Below, one piece after another: positions 1-6,785 of a stretch of 25,913 bases of DNA. The stretch covers positions 1 through 25,913 of the forward strand of contig JBAZHL010000010.1 in the NCBI GenBank assembly GCA_041652335.1. The letters run 5' to 3'. The notes under the pieces are model-generated. The model was not told the origin of the DNA, made no database searches, and worked only from the letters and a program-made list of their open reading frames with translations. Position 1 is the stretch's first letter. The number at the start of each line of letters is the position of its first letter. The stretch is from 2-01-FULL-49-10 sp041652335. Lineage in GTDB: Bacteria > Patescibacteriota > Kazan-3B-28 > UBA10110. Position numbers and translations under genes: made by a program.

Positions 1-561
1 TTCAGCAGACCGTATGCCAGATCGCCCTCGATCTTAATAGTGGCACTCTTTATCCCCGCTTCTCCCCCGGGAGTAAAGTCTATAATGGTAGTCTTCCAAC
101 CCCTTCTGGCGGCGTATTTGAGATACATATCTCGAAGCATCTGTGTCCAATCGGCCGCGTCTACCCCACCGGTGCCGCTATGCAAAGAGAGATATGCGTC
201 CATTCGATCGTACGGACCATTAAGAATAGTGGCGATCTCCAGCTGATCTAATCGTTGCTGTACCTCCGTTAACAACACCGTGGCCGCCCCATCGGTGCTC
301 GAGAAATCCTCGTCTTTCATCACCAAAGCTAAGCTGCCTAACTTGCTGTCCAGATCTTCTATCTCGGCTATCAGCTTTTTGTTCTTATCAAACTCACGAG
401 TGGCTACCTGAACCTTCTCTTGATCTTGCCAAAAGCTCGGTTCCACCATTTCTTTCTCTAATTGTTGGTTGCGCGCTGTAAGACCCGCCGGGTCAAAGAT
501 ACCTCCGTAATCTTCCAAACTGATCAAGCGCCTCTTCCAGAGATAGTTTAATTTCTTTCAT
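1..561 (-). CDS. prfB: Peptide chain release factor 2, 5' part (runs off left edge), with programmed +1 frameshift
   Basis: RF2 recognises UAA and UGA stop codons and triggers peptide release on the ribosome. The first frame starts at ATG 559-561 (MKEIKLSLEEALDQFGRLRRYL) and hits an in-frame TGA at 493-495. The +1 frame continues with DPAGLTARNQQLEKEMVEP and later carries HSGTGGVDAADWTQMLRDMY, a typical class-I release factor segment. The catalytic GGQ lies beyond the window. Both frames are open as expected, so this is regulated frameshifting, not a broken gene. There is no clear Shine-Dalgarno before the ATG; a TATAAT box lies 7 nt upstream, suggesting a leaderless mRNA. About 186 residues are visible. 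Confidence 0.95.
492..507 (-). promoter_or_regulatory. RF2 programmed +1 frameshift site
   Basis: Reading the minus strand, the site is CGGAGG TAT CTT TGA C. An internal Shine-Dalgarno-like GGAGG sits three bases before the slippery CTT, followed by UGA and C. This matches the classical autoregulatory RF2 site: low RF2 lets the ribosome slip +1 on CTT and make full-length protein. The UGA is at 493-495. Confidence 0.93.
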
Positions 562-568
562 TATGTTT

Positions 569-574
569 ATTATA
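569..574 (-). promoter_or_regulatory. Consensus -10 box (TATAAT) just upstream of prfB
   Basis: A perfect TATAAT reads on the minus strand, with only 7 nt between it and the prfB ATG. Transcription would start at or next to the A of the ATG, giving a leaderless mRNA. No good -35 is visible because the region overlaps the terminator hairpin. Confidence 0.55.
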
Positions 575-586
575 ACTCGATAACAG

Positions 587-615
587 AAAAGCCGCCCCGT
601 AAAGGGGCGGCTTTT
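587..615 (-). terminator. Bidirectional intrinsic terminator
   Basis: Stem GCCGCCCC / GGGGCGGC (591-598 with 604-611), flanked by AAAA and TTTT, with a 5-nt loop. It lies 26 nt after the stop of the surface protein gene and ends that transcript on the minus strand. Confidence 0.9.
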
Positions 616-640
616 CTTGGGTTGTAAATCCTGCTTATTC

Positions 641-3127
641 TTATCTTTGGGCCAGCAACCGACGGGTCTTAAACAGCTGGCGGGTGAAGATGGTGGCTAA
701 TAGCGCGGTGATCACAGCTAAGATCCATTCCATCGCACCGGTCGGAGTTAATGGTTCAATCGGATTATAGTTACCTGTTCCATTAACCGGTAGGTCGTTA
801 GCGTATACATAGAAACCATTACTGATCTCGTAGGCTTTAACAAACGCCTTACCGCGAATGACTGTGTTGGAAGGAACACCATCCTTAACTCGTACCCGCA
901 ACCACATGGTTTTGGTTTCGCCCGAGGCGAGACTGCCCAACTCCCAAGTAATTGCCCGGTTGGAGATCGAAGGAGTACCGTTACTGGCGGACACCGAGAC
1001 AAAGGTGGTGTAGTCCGGAACGTCCATCGTTGCCCTTACACTGGTTAAGGTGTTGCTCCGATTGTTGGTCAACTTCAGAGTGTAAAGCACGGTATCACCC
1101 TCGTTCGCTTTGTAATCCGAACCGATCGTCTCATCGTAAGCCCGTAAGCTGGAATCGACATAGTAGTTCTGATTATTATTGCTATCGGAGATGACCACGG
1201 TCGCCCAGTCATATACTGTGACGCCATCGTGATAGGCTCTCACCTTCACATCGTCGTCGTAAGTACCAGTGGTGTAGTTAGCAGTAAAGTAACCGCTATC
1301 ATTGATCGTGCCCGGAACGCTACCGACTAATGAGAAGTCGAGATCGGCGCTCACCAAGCAACCAGTAGTATCGTAGGCCTGCGCGTCGTAATCGATCGAG
1401 TGGCCAGTTTGAACATAGCCGGTCGAAGGAGTGATCACTACGTGATCTAAGATACCACTACAGTCGTCATTGTTGTCCCGAATATAGACGTAAGCCGTAT
1501 CGTACACTCGGATGCTGCCCTGACGAGCCTCCACCTGAACGGTGGCAGTGTTATCAGAGTTAGTGGCGGTGTAGGTACCGTTTTGGTCTACGGAACCCGG
1601 ACCAGCGATCACGTCCCAAGTGTAGGTAACGTCGCTAAACATCTGAGCGTTGTTGGTATCGTAGGCGTAAGCGGTAAAGTCATGCTCATCGTAGTTATTG
1701 ATGGTGATCGAGGAAGGTAGAATCTCTACCCGCTCTAACACCGCCTGAGTGATGATCGGATTAACCACCACCGTGGCGTACGCATACTCAACTACGCCGT
1801 TCATGGTCGCTTTTACCTGAACGGTATGGTCAAACGTACCGTCGTCGTTACCGGAAGTAAAGGTACCGTTAGAGTGGTTAATAGTTCCACCAGCGTTTAC
1901 TACGTCCCAGCGATAGGTTACCTGGCTATCAGGGATCTGATTGTTATCCTGATCGTAAGCCGTAGCGTGGAACTGATAGCTCTGGTAGAAATTCAAGTAC
2001 TTGATGATCGGATCAACCACTACGTAGGCCAAAGTCTGCTCTTCCGGCTCAGCCACTACTTCGATATTCGCCCAAGCTGTCTTGGTGGTCTTGCCATCAC
2101 TGGCAGTCAGCTTAATCTGGTCATTACCAGTGTGAGTAGCGGTGTAGTAACCGTTAGCATTAATTGAACCGTTGGCACTATTAGAACTGGGGTGAACTAC
2201 CTGCCAAGTAGTTGAAGTTAAAGTAACGTTGCCACCAGTACTGTCGGTGTAGTGCGCCACTGGATTAAAGTCGCGACCCACCGAACTGCCGGTCAAAGTC
2301 AAAACATCAGATACCGGGTTAACGGATAGCGTCCATGGTCTGTTCTGAACTTCCACCACCACGATCGGAGTAGCAGCAACTGCCACGCCGGTCGCCCCAT
2401 CATCATCAGTTACTCTGACTTTGGGGTACCAAGTACCAATGCCATATGTGTGAGAAACGGTTGCATCGTTACCACTGTTGTAGTCGTAAGTACCGTTACC
2501 GTCGTAATCCCACTCGTATTTAACGATGGTGCCATCAGCATCGGTAGAAGCCGAAGCGTTTAAGTTAGCCAACAGTGAATTGGTACCAGAAGTTGGGCTA
2601 ACTGCAATCTTCGCTACCGGCGGTTGGTTGGCCGGAATAACAGCTGGGTTAACCGAGATACCAACAGCGTCGAACTTCGGCGCATCAGTACCATAGTTAC
2701 CAGTTACAGTAATGGCCGCGGAGTAAGTAGTAGCAGTGGTGCTACCAGCTTTACCCGTACCAGCGGTGTAAGTGATTTGAGTACCACCAGTTGAGCTAAT
2801 CTTACCTAACTCAGAGGGCTTGTAGCTCGCATTAGTGGACCACAAGAAAGTAGTGTCGGAGGTGACATCCTTTGTCCCCTTGTAGGCCGTGACTTTGATG
2901 GTACGAGTATTACCAGCGGCGATGGCGAAACTCTCTAAATTACGACCATCGGCGTCGGTAATGGATACCCGAAAATCATCGGCTCCAATAATTTGCGGCA
3001 TCAGTGTACTAGCCACCAAGATGCTGCCAAATATAATTACGCCAAACTTGCGCCAATTTTTCAGCGCTTTTCTCATTCTGCGGATCCGGTAATAAATACC
3101 AAGACCAATCTTGCTAAAAATACCCAT
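641..3127 (-). CDS. Large secreted surface protein with PKD, Ig-like repeats, DUF11-like module and sortase-like tail
   Basis: An 828-residue modular envelope protein. A positively charged N-terminus (RIRRMRKALKNWRK) and hydrophobic stretch at about 28-48 form a signal or anchor. A PKD domain lies at about 165-255 (DADGTIVKYEWDYDGNG, then VRVTDDDGATG). Four related Ig-like (Big-type) modules fill about 260-645, each with a 'YxWDV...G..N.nGtyta' core. A DUF11/CARDB-like module follows at about 655-780 (YTLKLTNNRSN, then WELGSLASGET). The C-terminus is LTPTG, a hydrophobic helix and FKTRR, resembling a sortase sorting signal though not a perfect LPxTG. The frame is open from GTG at 3133, but the AGGAGG at 3133-3138 is spaced correctly only for ATG 3125-3127, so that start was chosen. 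Function is probably adhesion or cell-surface architecture; ligand unknown. Confidence 0.88.
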   Translation of the reverse strand: MGIFSKIGLGIYYRIRRMRKALKNWRKFGVIIFGSILVASTLMPQIIGADDFRVSITDADGRNLESFAIAAGNTRTIKVTAYKGTKDVTSDTTFLWSTNASYKPSELGKISSTGGTQITYTAGTGKAGSTTATTYSAAITVTGNYGTDAPKFDAVGISVNPAVIPANQPPVAKIAVSPTSGTNSLLANLNASASTDADGTIVKYEWDYDGNGTYDYNSGNDATVSHTYGIGTWYPKVRVTDDDGATGVAVAATPIVVVEVQNRPWTLSVNPVSDVLTLTGSSVGRDFNPVAHYTDSTGGNVTLTSTTWQVVHPSSNSANGSINANGYYTATHTGNDQIKLTASDGKTTKTAWANIEVVAEPEEQTLAYVVVDPIIKYLNFYQSYQFHATAYDQDNNQIPDSQVTYRWDVVNAGGTINHSNGTFTSGNDDGTFDHTVQVKATMNGVVEYAYATVVVNPIITQAVLERVEILPSSITINNYDEHDFTAYAYDTNNAQMFSDVTYTWDVIAGPGSVDQNGTYTATNSDNTATVQVEARQGSIRVYDTAYVYIRDNNDDCSGILDHVVITPSTGYVQTGHSIDYDAQAYDTTGCLVSADLDFSLVGSVPGTINDSGYFTANYTTGTYDDDVKVRAYHDGVTVYDWATVVISDSNNNQNYYVDSSLRAYDETIGSDYKANEGDTVLYTLKLTNNRSNTLTSVRATMDVPDYTTFVSVSASNGTPSISNRAITWELGSLASGETKTMWLRVRVKDGVPSNTVIRGKAFVKAYEISNGFYVYANDLPVNGTGNYNPIEPLTPTGAMEWILAVITALLATIFTRQLFKTRRLLAQR

Positions 3128-3160
3128 TTTCACCTCCTAAGTGATAAATTCCGAATTCCC

Positions 3161-3239
3161 CCTCTTCTGGCCGCTTCCCCACTTAACAATAAGCTTGGGG
3201 GAAACCTATTGTAAAGAAGAATGAAGCAACCAGAAGAGG
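3161..3239 (-). promoter_or_regulatory. Structured upstream region of the surface protein gene, with possible promoter
   Basis: A perfect 10-bp inverted repeat, CCTCTTCTGG (3161-3170) and CCAGAAGAGG (3230-3239), encloses a second hairpin TTCCCC / GGGGAA (3175-3180 with 3198-3203) that can extend inward through CTTA TTGT TAAG. A TACAAT box (3208-3213, minus strand) could be a -10, but no convincing -35 is seen. If it is used, the inner hairpin would sit in the 5' leader about 50 nt before the Shine-Dalgarno. Confidence 0.4.
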
Positions 3240-3241
3240 AG

Positions 3242-3285
3242 GCGGGAACAGTCATTGACTGGTTGAACAGTGTAACTGCTCCCGC
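3242..3285 (-). terminator. Strong hairpin after the PKD lipoprotein gene (possible terminator or 3' stabiliser)
   Basis: Arms GCGGGAACAGT (3242-3252) and ACTGCTCCCGC (3275-3285) pair over 11 bp, with one position that is a G-U wobble in the minus-strand RNA. The loop holds a smaller ACTG/CAGT stem. It lies about 50 nt after the stop of the upstream gene, but no U-tract follows, so classical intrinsic termination is doubtful. Confidence 0.4.
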
Positions 3286-3332
3286 TATTTGTGTCCAGGC
3301 CTAAGCCGAATGTGCGTCCACCGACCGAGATG

Positions 3333-4916
3333 TTACTCCCTGGTCATGTGGATGGTAAACACCACCTTGTCGAGCGCCGCCTTGCCATCAAGGTAATCAG
3401 CCTGGGTCTTGTGAGCCCGGGCCTCCACCGTAATGGTTGCCTCGGTGACGTCGGCTGGCCATGTTCCAGGCCAGTACCTCACCAAGCAGCATGGCTCTTC
3501 CGAGGTTTTTTCCACCATGCCCTCGTATGGATCGTTGGTGATGATCCATTCGACGTAACCCACTATGGGGGCAACCCCCACAGTGAGAAGCGCAGAACCG
3601 GTATCGGTATACCAGGCATCCGGGCTATCGTCGCCGATGGGCCAGATGATGTCGCCGACAGGCGGCTCAGTTACCGTGATGGTCACTGTTGCAGAGTCTG
3701 TCTTGCCATCGTTGTCGGTAACCGTCAGTTTTACAACATGGGTACCGGCTGGGTAGGCATGAGATGCGCTAACAGTGGTGGCATCGGTTACATCGTCGCC
3801 GTTTAGGTCCCAGGCATATCCCGCGATTGTCCCGTCCGGGTCTGTTGACGCCGAAGCATCAAAGTTGACGGTAAGCGGGGCAGTGCCAGATGTCTTGTCA
3901 GCATCAATGTTGGCCGTTGGCGACTGGTTCTCCACCGGTTCGGTCACCGTTGCTTCGATGGTGTCCGACTTAGTGATGTTGCTCCAGTTGCCGGTCACCT
4001 TGATGGTAACATCGCTCGCTGCATTACCAGCCGTGAACAGCCCCGCTTGGGTGATCGTCCCGTTTCCGGAAACGATGGACCAAGTGAAGACAGTGCTGGA
4101 AGTGATGTCCGTCCCAGCATCGTCGCGAGCCGTAGCAGTAAACTGCTGAGTCCCACCGACTAACACGGATACCTCATCCGGCTTGCCGTCGACGCTGACC
4201 AGAACATGGGTGGGCGGAGGTGTCACTTCGCTCTTGCGAGTGAAGGTGTACTTCCTTGTCTCCGCCACAGTCGCACTGACGGTCTTGGTCTCTACCGAGC
4301 TCACGCTGCAAACCGCCGCCGCAACGGGCAGGATGGGCAGTGGGATCGGGATAATTAGGAGGTTGTCCTCCCCCTCCCAATGCACCTGGCCATCCTTAGT
4401 AGTGTAGGTAACGCCCGCCGGATCGATATCGTTAAGGCGCAGCCACAGGGCAACCGGATCGTTAGAAGTTAGGCCGGTTACCGAGATCGACGAATCGCGG
4501 GAGGAGCCCACGGGAACATCGATCCCGCTCACCGTACACTTGCCATACGAGTCGAGGATGCCGGCGCCGGCGTGAGTGATCGATCCACCGACCACCTCAA
4601 CCGGAACCTGCATCATCTTTTTCGCCGACAAGTCCCAATAGGACACGACGGCGGAGTTGACCCCCCAGACGATGCGATCGTCCGAAGAGTTCAGTTGCAG
4701 GCGATCTGGCGCAAGCCAGTCAACCGTTACACCTGTGAACATTGAAGGCGGATCTTGTGCCACCAGCTGTTCCTGCCAGGTAACATCCGGTCCGACGTGA
4801 ACTTCGGGAGTGACAGTGACTTCGCCGCCACCGCCATCACAGGAAATCAAGAGCGACAGCGCCAGGACCACGAAGGCCCCGGCGCACACGATTAAGTGAT
4901 TGCGAAGGTTTTTCAT
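3333..4916 (-). CDS. PKD / Ig-like domain lipoprotein
   Basis: A 527-residue predicted lipoprotein. The start at ATG 4914-4916 is preferred over an upstream in-frame codon at 4949: an AAGGAG lies 6 nt upstream, and it begins a signal peptide, MKNLRNHLIVCAGAFVVL, ending in lipobox LLISC followed by DGGGG. Residues up to about 230 are an unrecognised domain. A Big2-like Ig module lies at about 234-324 (VLVGGTQQFTATARDDAGT) and a PKD domain at about 325-417 (DASASTDPDGTIAGYAWDLN). The C-terminal roughly 110 residues are unrecognised and include a CC pair. The gene looks more GC-rich than its neighbours, with more C/G-ending codons, which may mean recent acquisition. It lies after a long structured leader. 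Probably a surface-binding protein; substrate unknown. Confidence 0.85.
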   Translation of the reverse strand: MKNLRNHLIVCAGAFVVLALSLLISCDGGGGEVTVTPEVHVGPDVTWQEQLVAQDPPSMFTGVTVDWLAPDRLQLNSSDDRIVWGVNSAVVSYWDLSAKKMMQVPVEVVGGSITHAGAGILDSYGKCTVSGIDVPVGSSRDSSISVTGLTSNDPVALWLRLNDIDPAGVTYTTKDGQVHWEGEDNLLIIPIPLPILPVAAAVCSVSSVETKTVSATVAETRKYTFTRKSEVTPPPTHVLVSVDGKPDEVSVLVGGTQQFTATARDDAGTDITSSTVFTWSIVSGNGTITQAGLFTAGNAASDVTIKVTGNWSNITKSDTIEATVTEPVENQSPTANIDADKTSGTAPLTVNFDASASTDPDGTIAGYAWDLNGDDVTDATTVSASHAYPAGTHVVKLTVTDNDGKTDSATVTITVTEPPVGDIIWPIGDDSPDAWYTDTGSALLTVGVAPIVGYVEWIITNDPYEGMVEKTSEEPCCLVRYWPGTWPADVTEATITVEARAHKTQADYLDGKAALDKVVFTIHMTRE

Positions 4917-5290
4917 GACCTTCTCCTTGCCGGGGCCTTCCCAGCTCACTTTTCTTCCCTCGTACGCCTACGAGGAACCTCGCTTATAGCGACCTATGGT
5001 TGAATTTAGGTCACGAGGGCTAACTCTTGCTGTCAGCGCTCCGGCGAAGAGCAAGTCACTTCCCAAAAACCCTTGACCCAAAAGCCAAAAGCAAAAAATT
5101 CAGAAGAGCAACTTCTACTCCACCAGAGCGCTGGCAACAAGATCGGCTGGATAAAAAACAAACCCAACGACGAAGAATCAGACCACGATCCGTAGTCTGT
5201 TAGTCCCCTCCTTGTTGAGTTTATTTTTGATTTTTGCCGCCTCGTGTCCAAAACCTTAAATTAGGCTTAGACACTCAAGGTGCAAATAAC
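4917..5290 (-). ncRNA. Long structured leader of the PKD lipoprotein (candidate riboswitch, attenuator or small RNA)
   Basis: This stretch has no credible protein gene and lies between a good promoter (5297-5325) and the lipoprotein start. Hairpins on the minus strand, in order: GTGTC/GACAC with inner AAGCC/GGTTT (5244-5274); a large stem with terminator character (5154-5228); AGAAG-TTGCT-CTTCT followed by GAATTTTTTG (5091-5116); CTTGCT/AGCAAG (5026-5055), whose loop bases 5034-5041 can pair perfectly over 8 bp with 5126-5133; CCTCG/CGAGG (4978-4982 with 5014-5018) enclosing GACCTA/TAGGTC (4991-5012); and CCTCGTA GGCG TACGAGG (4958-4975) about 30 nt before the Shine-Dalgarno. It did not match the c-di-GMP-I consensus I know. 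The family is unassigned. Confidence 0.55.
5154..5228 (-). terminator. Intrinsic-terminator-like structure inside the lipoprotein leader
   Basis: Minus-strand arms AAAAATAAACTCAAC (5214-5228) and GTTGGGTTTGTTTTT (5154-5168) pair over 15 bp with two G-U pairs. Inside sits a 9-bp hairpin with loop GAT, CAGACTACG / CGTGGTCTG (5179-5199). The 3' arm runs into a T-tract. Reading from the promoter at 5297-5325, a terminated transcript would be about 140 nt. Confidence 0.55.
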
Positions 5291-5296
5291 ACTTGC

Positions 5297-5325
5297 AGTC
5301 TATATCAGATCCGGGATCCTGTCAA
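5297..5325 (-). promoter_or_regulatory. Sigma70-type promoter for the leader / PKD lipoprotein
   Basis: On the minus strand, -35 TTGACA (5320-5325, perfect) and -10 TAGACT (5297-5302, 4 of 6) are separated by exactly 17 nt. The start site is predicted near 5290, about 375 nt upstream of the lipoprotein ATG. Confidence 0.65.
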
Positions 5326-5374
5326 GCATTTTATGGCTCCCAGCCTCGTTTTTTGCCACCTACTCCCCATCCGG

Positions 5375-5522
5375 GCGTCATCCCCGACTTGATCGGGGAT
5401 CCAGCCTGCCCGCGGACGCGAGACGCGGCCAGGGACAAAAACAAAAATTTTCTTTTTCTTTCTGCCCGCCCGTACCGAATGATACATTCGGGTGGGGATT
5501 CCCGCCTGCGCGGGAATGACGA
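5375..5522. repeat. Composite palindromic repeat (two-hairpin GTCATCC...GGAATGAC element)
   Basis: The left half has a TCCCCGA...TCGGGGA hairpin after GCGTCA (5375-5402). The right half is GGATTCCCGCC TGC GCGGGAATGACG (about 5496-5522). An AT-rich, purine/pyrimidine-skewed spacer lies between. The outer ends are inverted (CGTCAT / ATGACG). The same architecture occurs at 14489-14590 and 7606-7745, so this is a dispersed non-coding element, probably mobile in the past. Confidence 0.7.
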
Positions 5523-5547
5523 ATAAGCCGTATACACCTAAAACCTA

Positions 5548-5576
5548 TTGACTAATTAGCCAATATCTGGTATAAT
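5548..5576 (+). promoter_or_regulatory. Near-consensus promoter facing antisense into the Nudix gene
   Basis: On the plus strand, TTGACT (5548-5553), a 17-nt spacer and TATAAT (5571-5576) preceded by TGG (extended -10) form the best promoter match in the window. The predicted start is near 5583, at the very 3' end of the minus-strand Nudix gene. No plus-strand ORF of any credibility follows, so the product would be an antisense RNA, or the promoter is a relic. Confidence 0.65.
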
Positions 5577-5581
5577 ACAGC

Positions 5582-6061
5582 TCAAGCTGGCACTAATTCC
5601 CAGACTCTGGCCTCCACCACGCAGTCGTTATTATCGAAGGTAACCTCCCCCTCAAACCGCTTACCAGCCAAAAAATAGGGCATCCAGTAGGGGTCATCCT
5701 TCCACATCTGACCAAATGGTATCTGGTCGGTTTTAAACTTCTGCGGCCGCATCTCCTCACCCTCCGTCAGCGCCTCCGGGAAGTCCGCTGGCCTAAAGAT
5801 GTGCATCTCGATCAGCTCTGGCGAATCGCCATTTTGGAACAACAAAACACCAGCCGGCTCTAACTGAGTAACTCTAAAGCCAGTCTCCTCTTCCATCTCT
5901 CGGATAGTGGCCTGTTCAATCGTTTCGCCTTCTTTAACTTTGCCACCAAATCCGTTCCAACGATTAGCCCCAAATCCCCGTTTTTTCATCCCCAACCAAA
6001 TCGCATCCCCTCTTTGCGGAACACACAACGTCATCACTTTACGCGGCCTACTTTTGTCCAT
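5582..6061 (-). CDS. Nudix hydrolase, MTH1-like (8-oxo-dGTP diphosphatase type)
   Basis: A 159-residue protein close in length to MTH1/NUDT1. The Nudix box is complete: G40-x5-E46-x7-R54-E55...E58-E59-x-G61. The surrounding pattern (RGFGANRWNGFGGKVKEGE, then an aromatic-rich PYWMPYFLAG) is characteristic of the MTH1 subgroup, which sanitises oxidised purine nucleotides; substrate is inferred. ATG 6059-6061 lies a few bases after the stop of the preceding gene. An in-frame TTG at 6082 would add seven unconserved residues and is rejected. It is last in a row of small minus-strand genes, and a strong opposing promoter lies at its 3' end. Confidence 0.88.
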   Translation of the reverse strand: MDKSRPRKVMTLCVPQRGDAIWLGMKKRGFGANRWNGFGGKVKEGETIEQATIREMEEETGFRVTQLEPAGVLLFQNGDSPELIEMHIFRPADFPEALTEGEEMRPQKFKTDQIPFGQMWKDDPYWMPYFLAGKRFEGEVTFDNNDCVVEARVWELVPA

Positions 6062-6065
6062 CAAA

Positions 6066-6329
6066 TTATTTCTTGAGTCCAAATATTTCCATCCAAACCT
6101 TTTTGAAAAAAGGCATACTCAATGTGGAAATCACAAAAGCTACCGCTGGCACTATGGCGTTGAGCCATGGCCACGGTAGTTTAATCGCCCACATATATAT
6201 TCCAATAGATAGATAGGTTAGAACAACTAAAACTATTCGCCGAGCCCAGCTGATCTCCCACGCCTTATCGATCTCGACGCTGCGATTTCGCTCTTCGATA
6301 GCTTTAATCCGCTGCTCTATGTCCTTCAT
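6066..6329 (-). CDS. Small membrane protein with N-terminal charged coil and two TM helices
   Basis: 87 residues. The N-terminus (KDIEQRIKAIEERNRSVE) is a charged, probably coiled-coil segment. Two hydrophobic helices follow: RRIVLVVLTYLSIGIYMWAI (about 30-49) and LNAIVPAVAFVISTLSMPFF (about 56-75), then a basic tail. The start ATG overlaps the stop of the upstream Nudix frame (TAATG), suggesting translational coupling. I know similar small proteins from CPR and other genomes only as uncharacterised; no function is assigned. Confidence 0.75.
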   Translation of the reverse strand: MKDIEQRIKAIEERNRSVEIDKAWEISWARRIVLVVLTYLSIGIYMWAIKLPWPWLNAIVPAVAFVISTLSMPFFKKVWMEIFGLKK

Positions 6330-6757
6330 TACTTATCGTAAAAATATCGACCGTTTCTATACGCCCCGATGTAGCTCGGGATAGTGCCAAACAAAGGTTG
6401 GGGTAAATTATCCAGATCGTACCAGCCCCACTCACCATCACTCTTATCAGGTTCCATTACTTTGGGCTCGCCGCTTTTCCAATCGGCAACTAAGCCAATA
6501 TCCACGTAGTGTTTTGGTGCGTAATCCTTAAGATTCATCAGCCGTAAAAATCTAACATTATCAATCTCAATTCCGGCTTCCTACATCGTCTCCCGCTTGG
6601 CACAGCCCTCGAATGATTCCATATACTCCATATGCCCACCCGGCCAGGCATAAGTATTTTCACCATGGGTGCCTTTGCGCTTATGCATTAGGGCTTTGCC
6701 ATCTTTGATGATCATCACCCCAATACCGACCTTAACTCTTGCTTCTTCGTTTTCCAT
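6329..6757 (-). pseudogene. Nudix hydrolase interrupted by an in-frame TAG at the catalytic motif
   Basis: One continuous frame of about 142 codons (ATG 6755-6757, GGAG 8 nt upstream) encodes MENEEARVKVGIGVMIIKDG, then a Nudix box from GGHMEYMESFEGCAKRETM. A single TAG (6581-6583) stands where the first Glu of the E-E pair is expected, followed by EAGIEIDNVRFLRLMNLK and a normal C-terminal half to the TAA at 6329. The fold resembles the NUDT15/MTH2-like group. No frameshift is seen, and a GAG-to-TAG change would account for it. Either a fresh nonsense pseudogene, a sequencing error, or (less likely) readthrough. An internal ATG at 6538 could yield only the non-catalytic half. Confidence 0.8.
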
Positions 6758-6785
6758 AGGTTGTACTCCGTTACAATTTTATCAA

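Noticed and set aside
1826..2167. Plus-strand frame of 113 codons within the surface protein gene
   Set aside because: Antisense shadow of the repetitive Ig-like modules; no start signals.
5033..5251. 72-codon minus-strand open frame in the leader region
   Set aside because: It starts with TTG, runs through the terminator-like stem and hairpins, and its residues show no protein-like pattern.
4917..5290. c-di-GMP-I riboswitch in the lipoprotein leader
   Set aside because: The conserved GCAAACC and ACGCAAAGCC segments are absent.
5375..5522. CRISPR array
   Set aside because: The repeats are two inverted hairpins with no regularly spaced identical units.
5907..6179. Plus-strand 90-codon frame opposite the Nudix gene
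   Set aside because: It lies antisense over two well-supported genes and has no family signature.
6581..6583. TAG recoded as an amino acid genome-wide
   Set aside because: Other genes in the window end cleanly at TAG (lysS, ileS, DUF167 and MazG-like genes), so TAG is a normal stop here.
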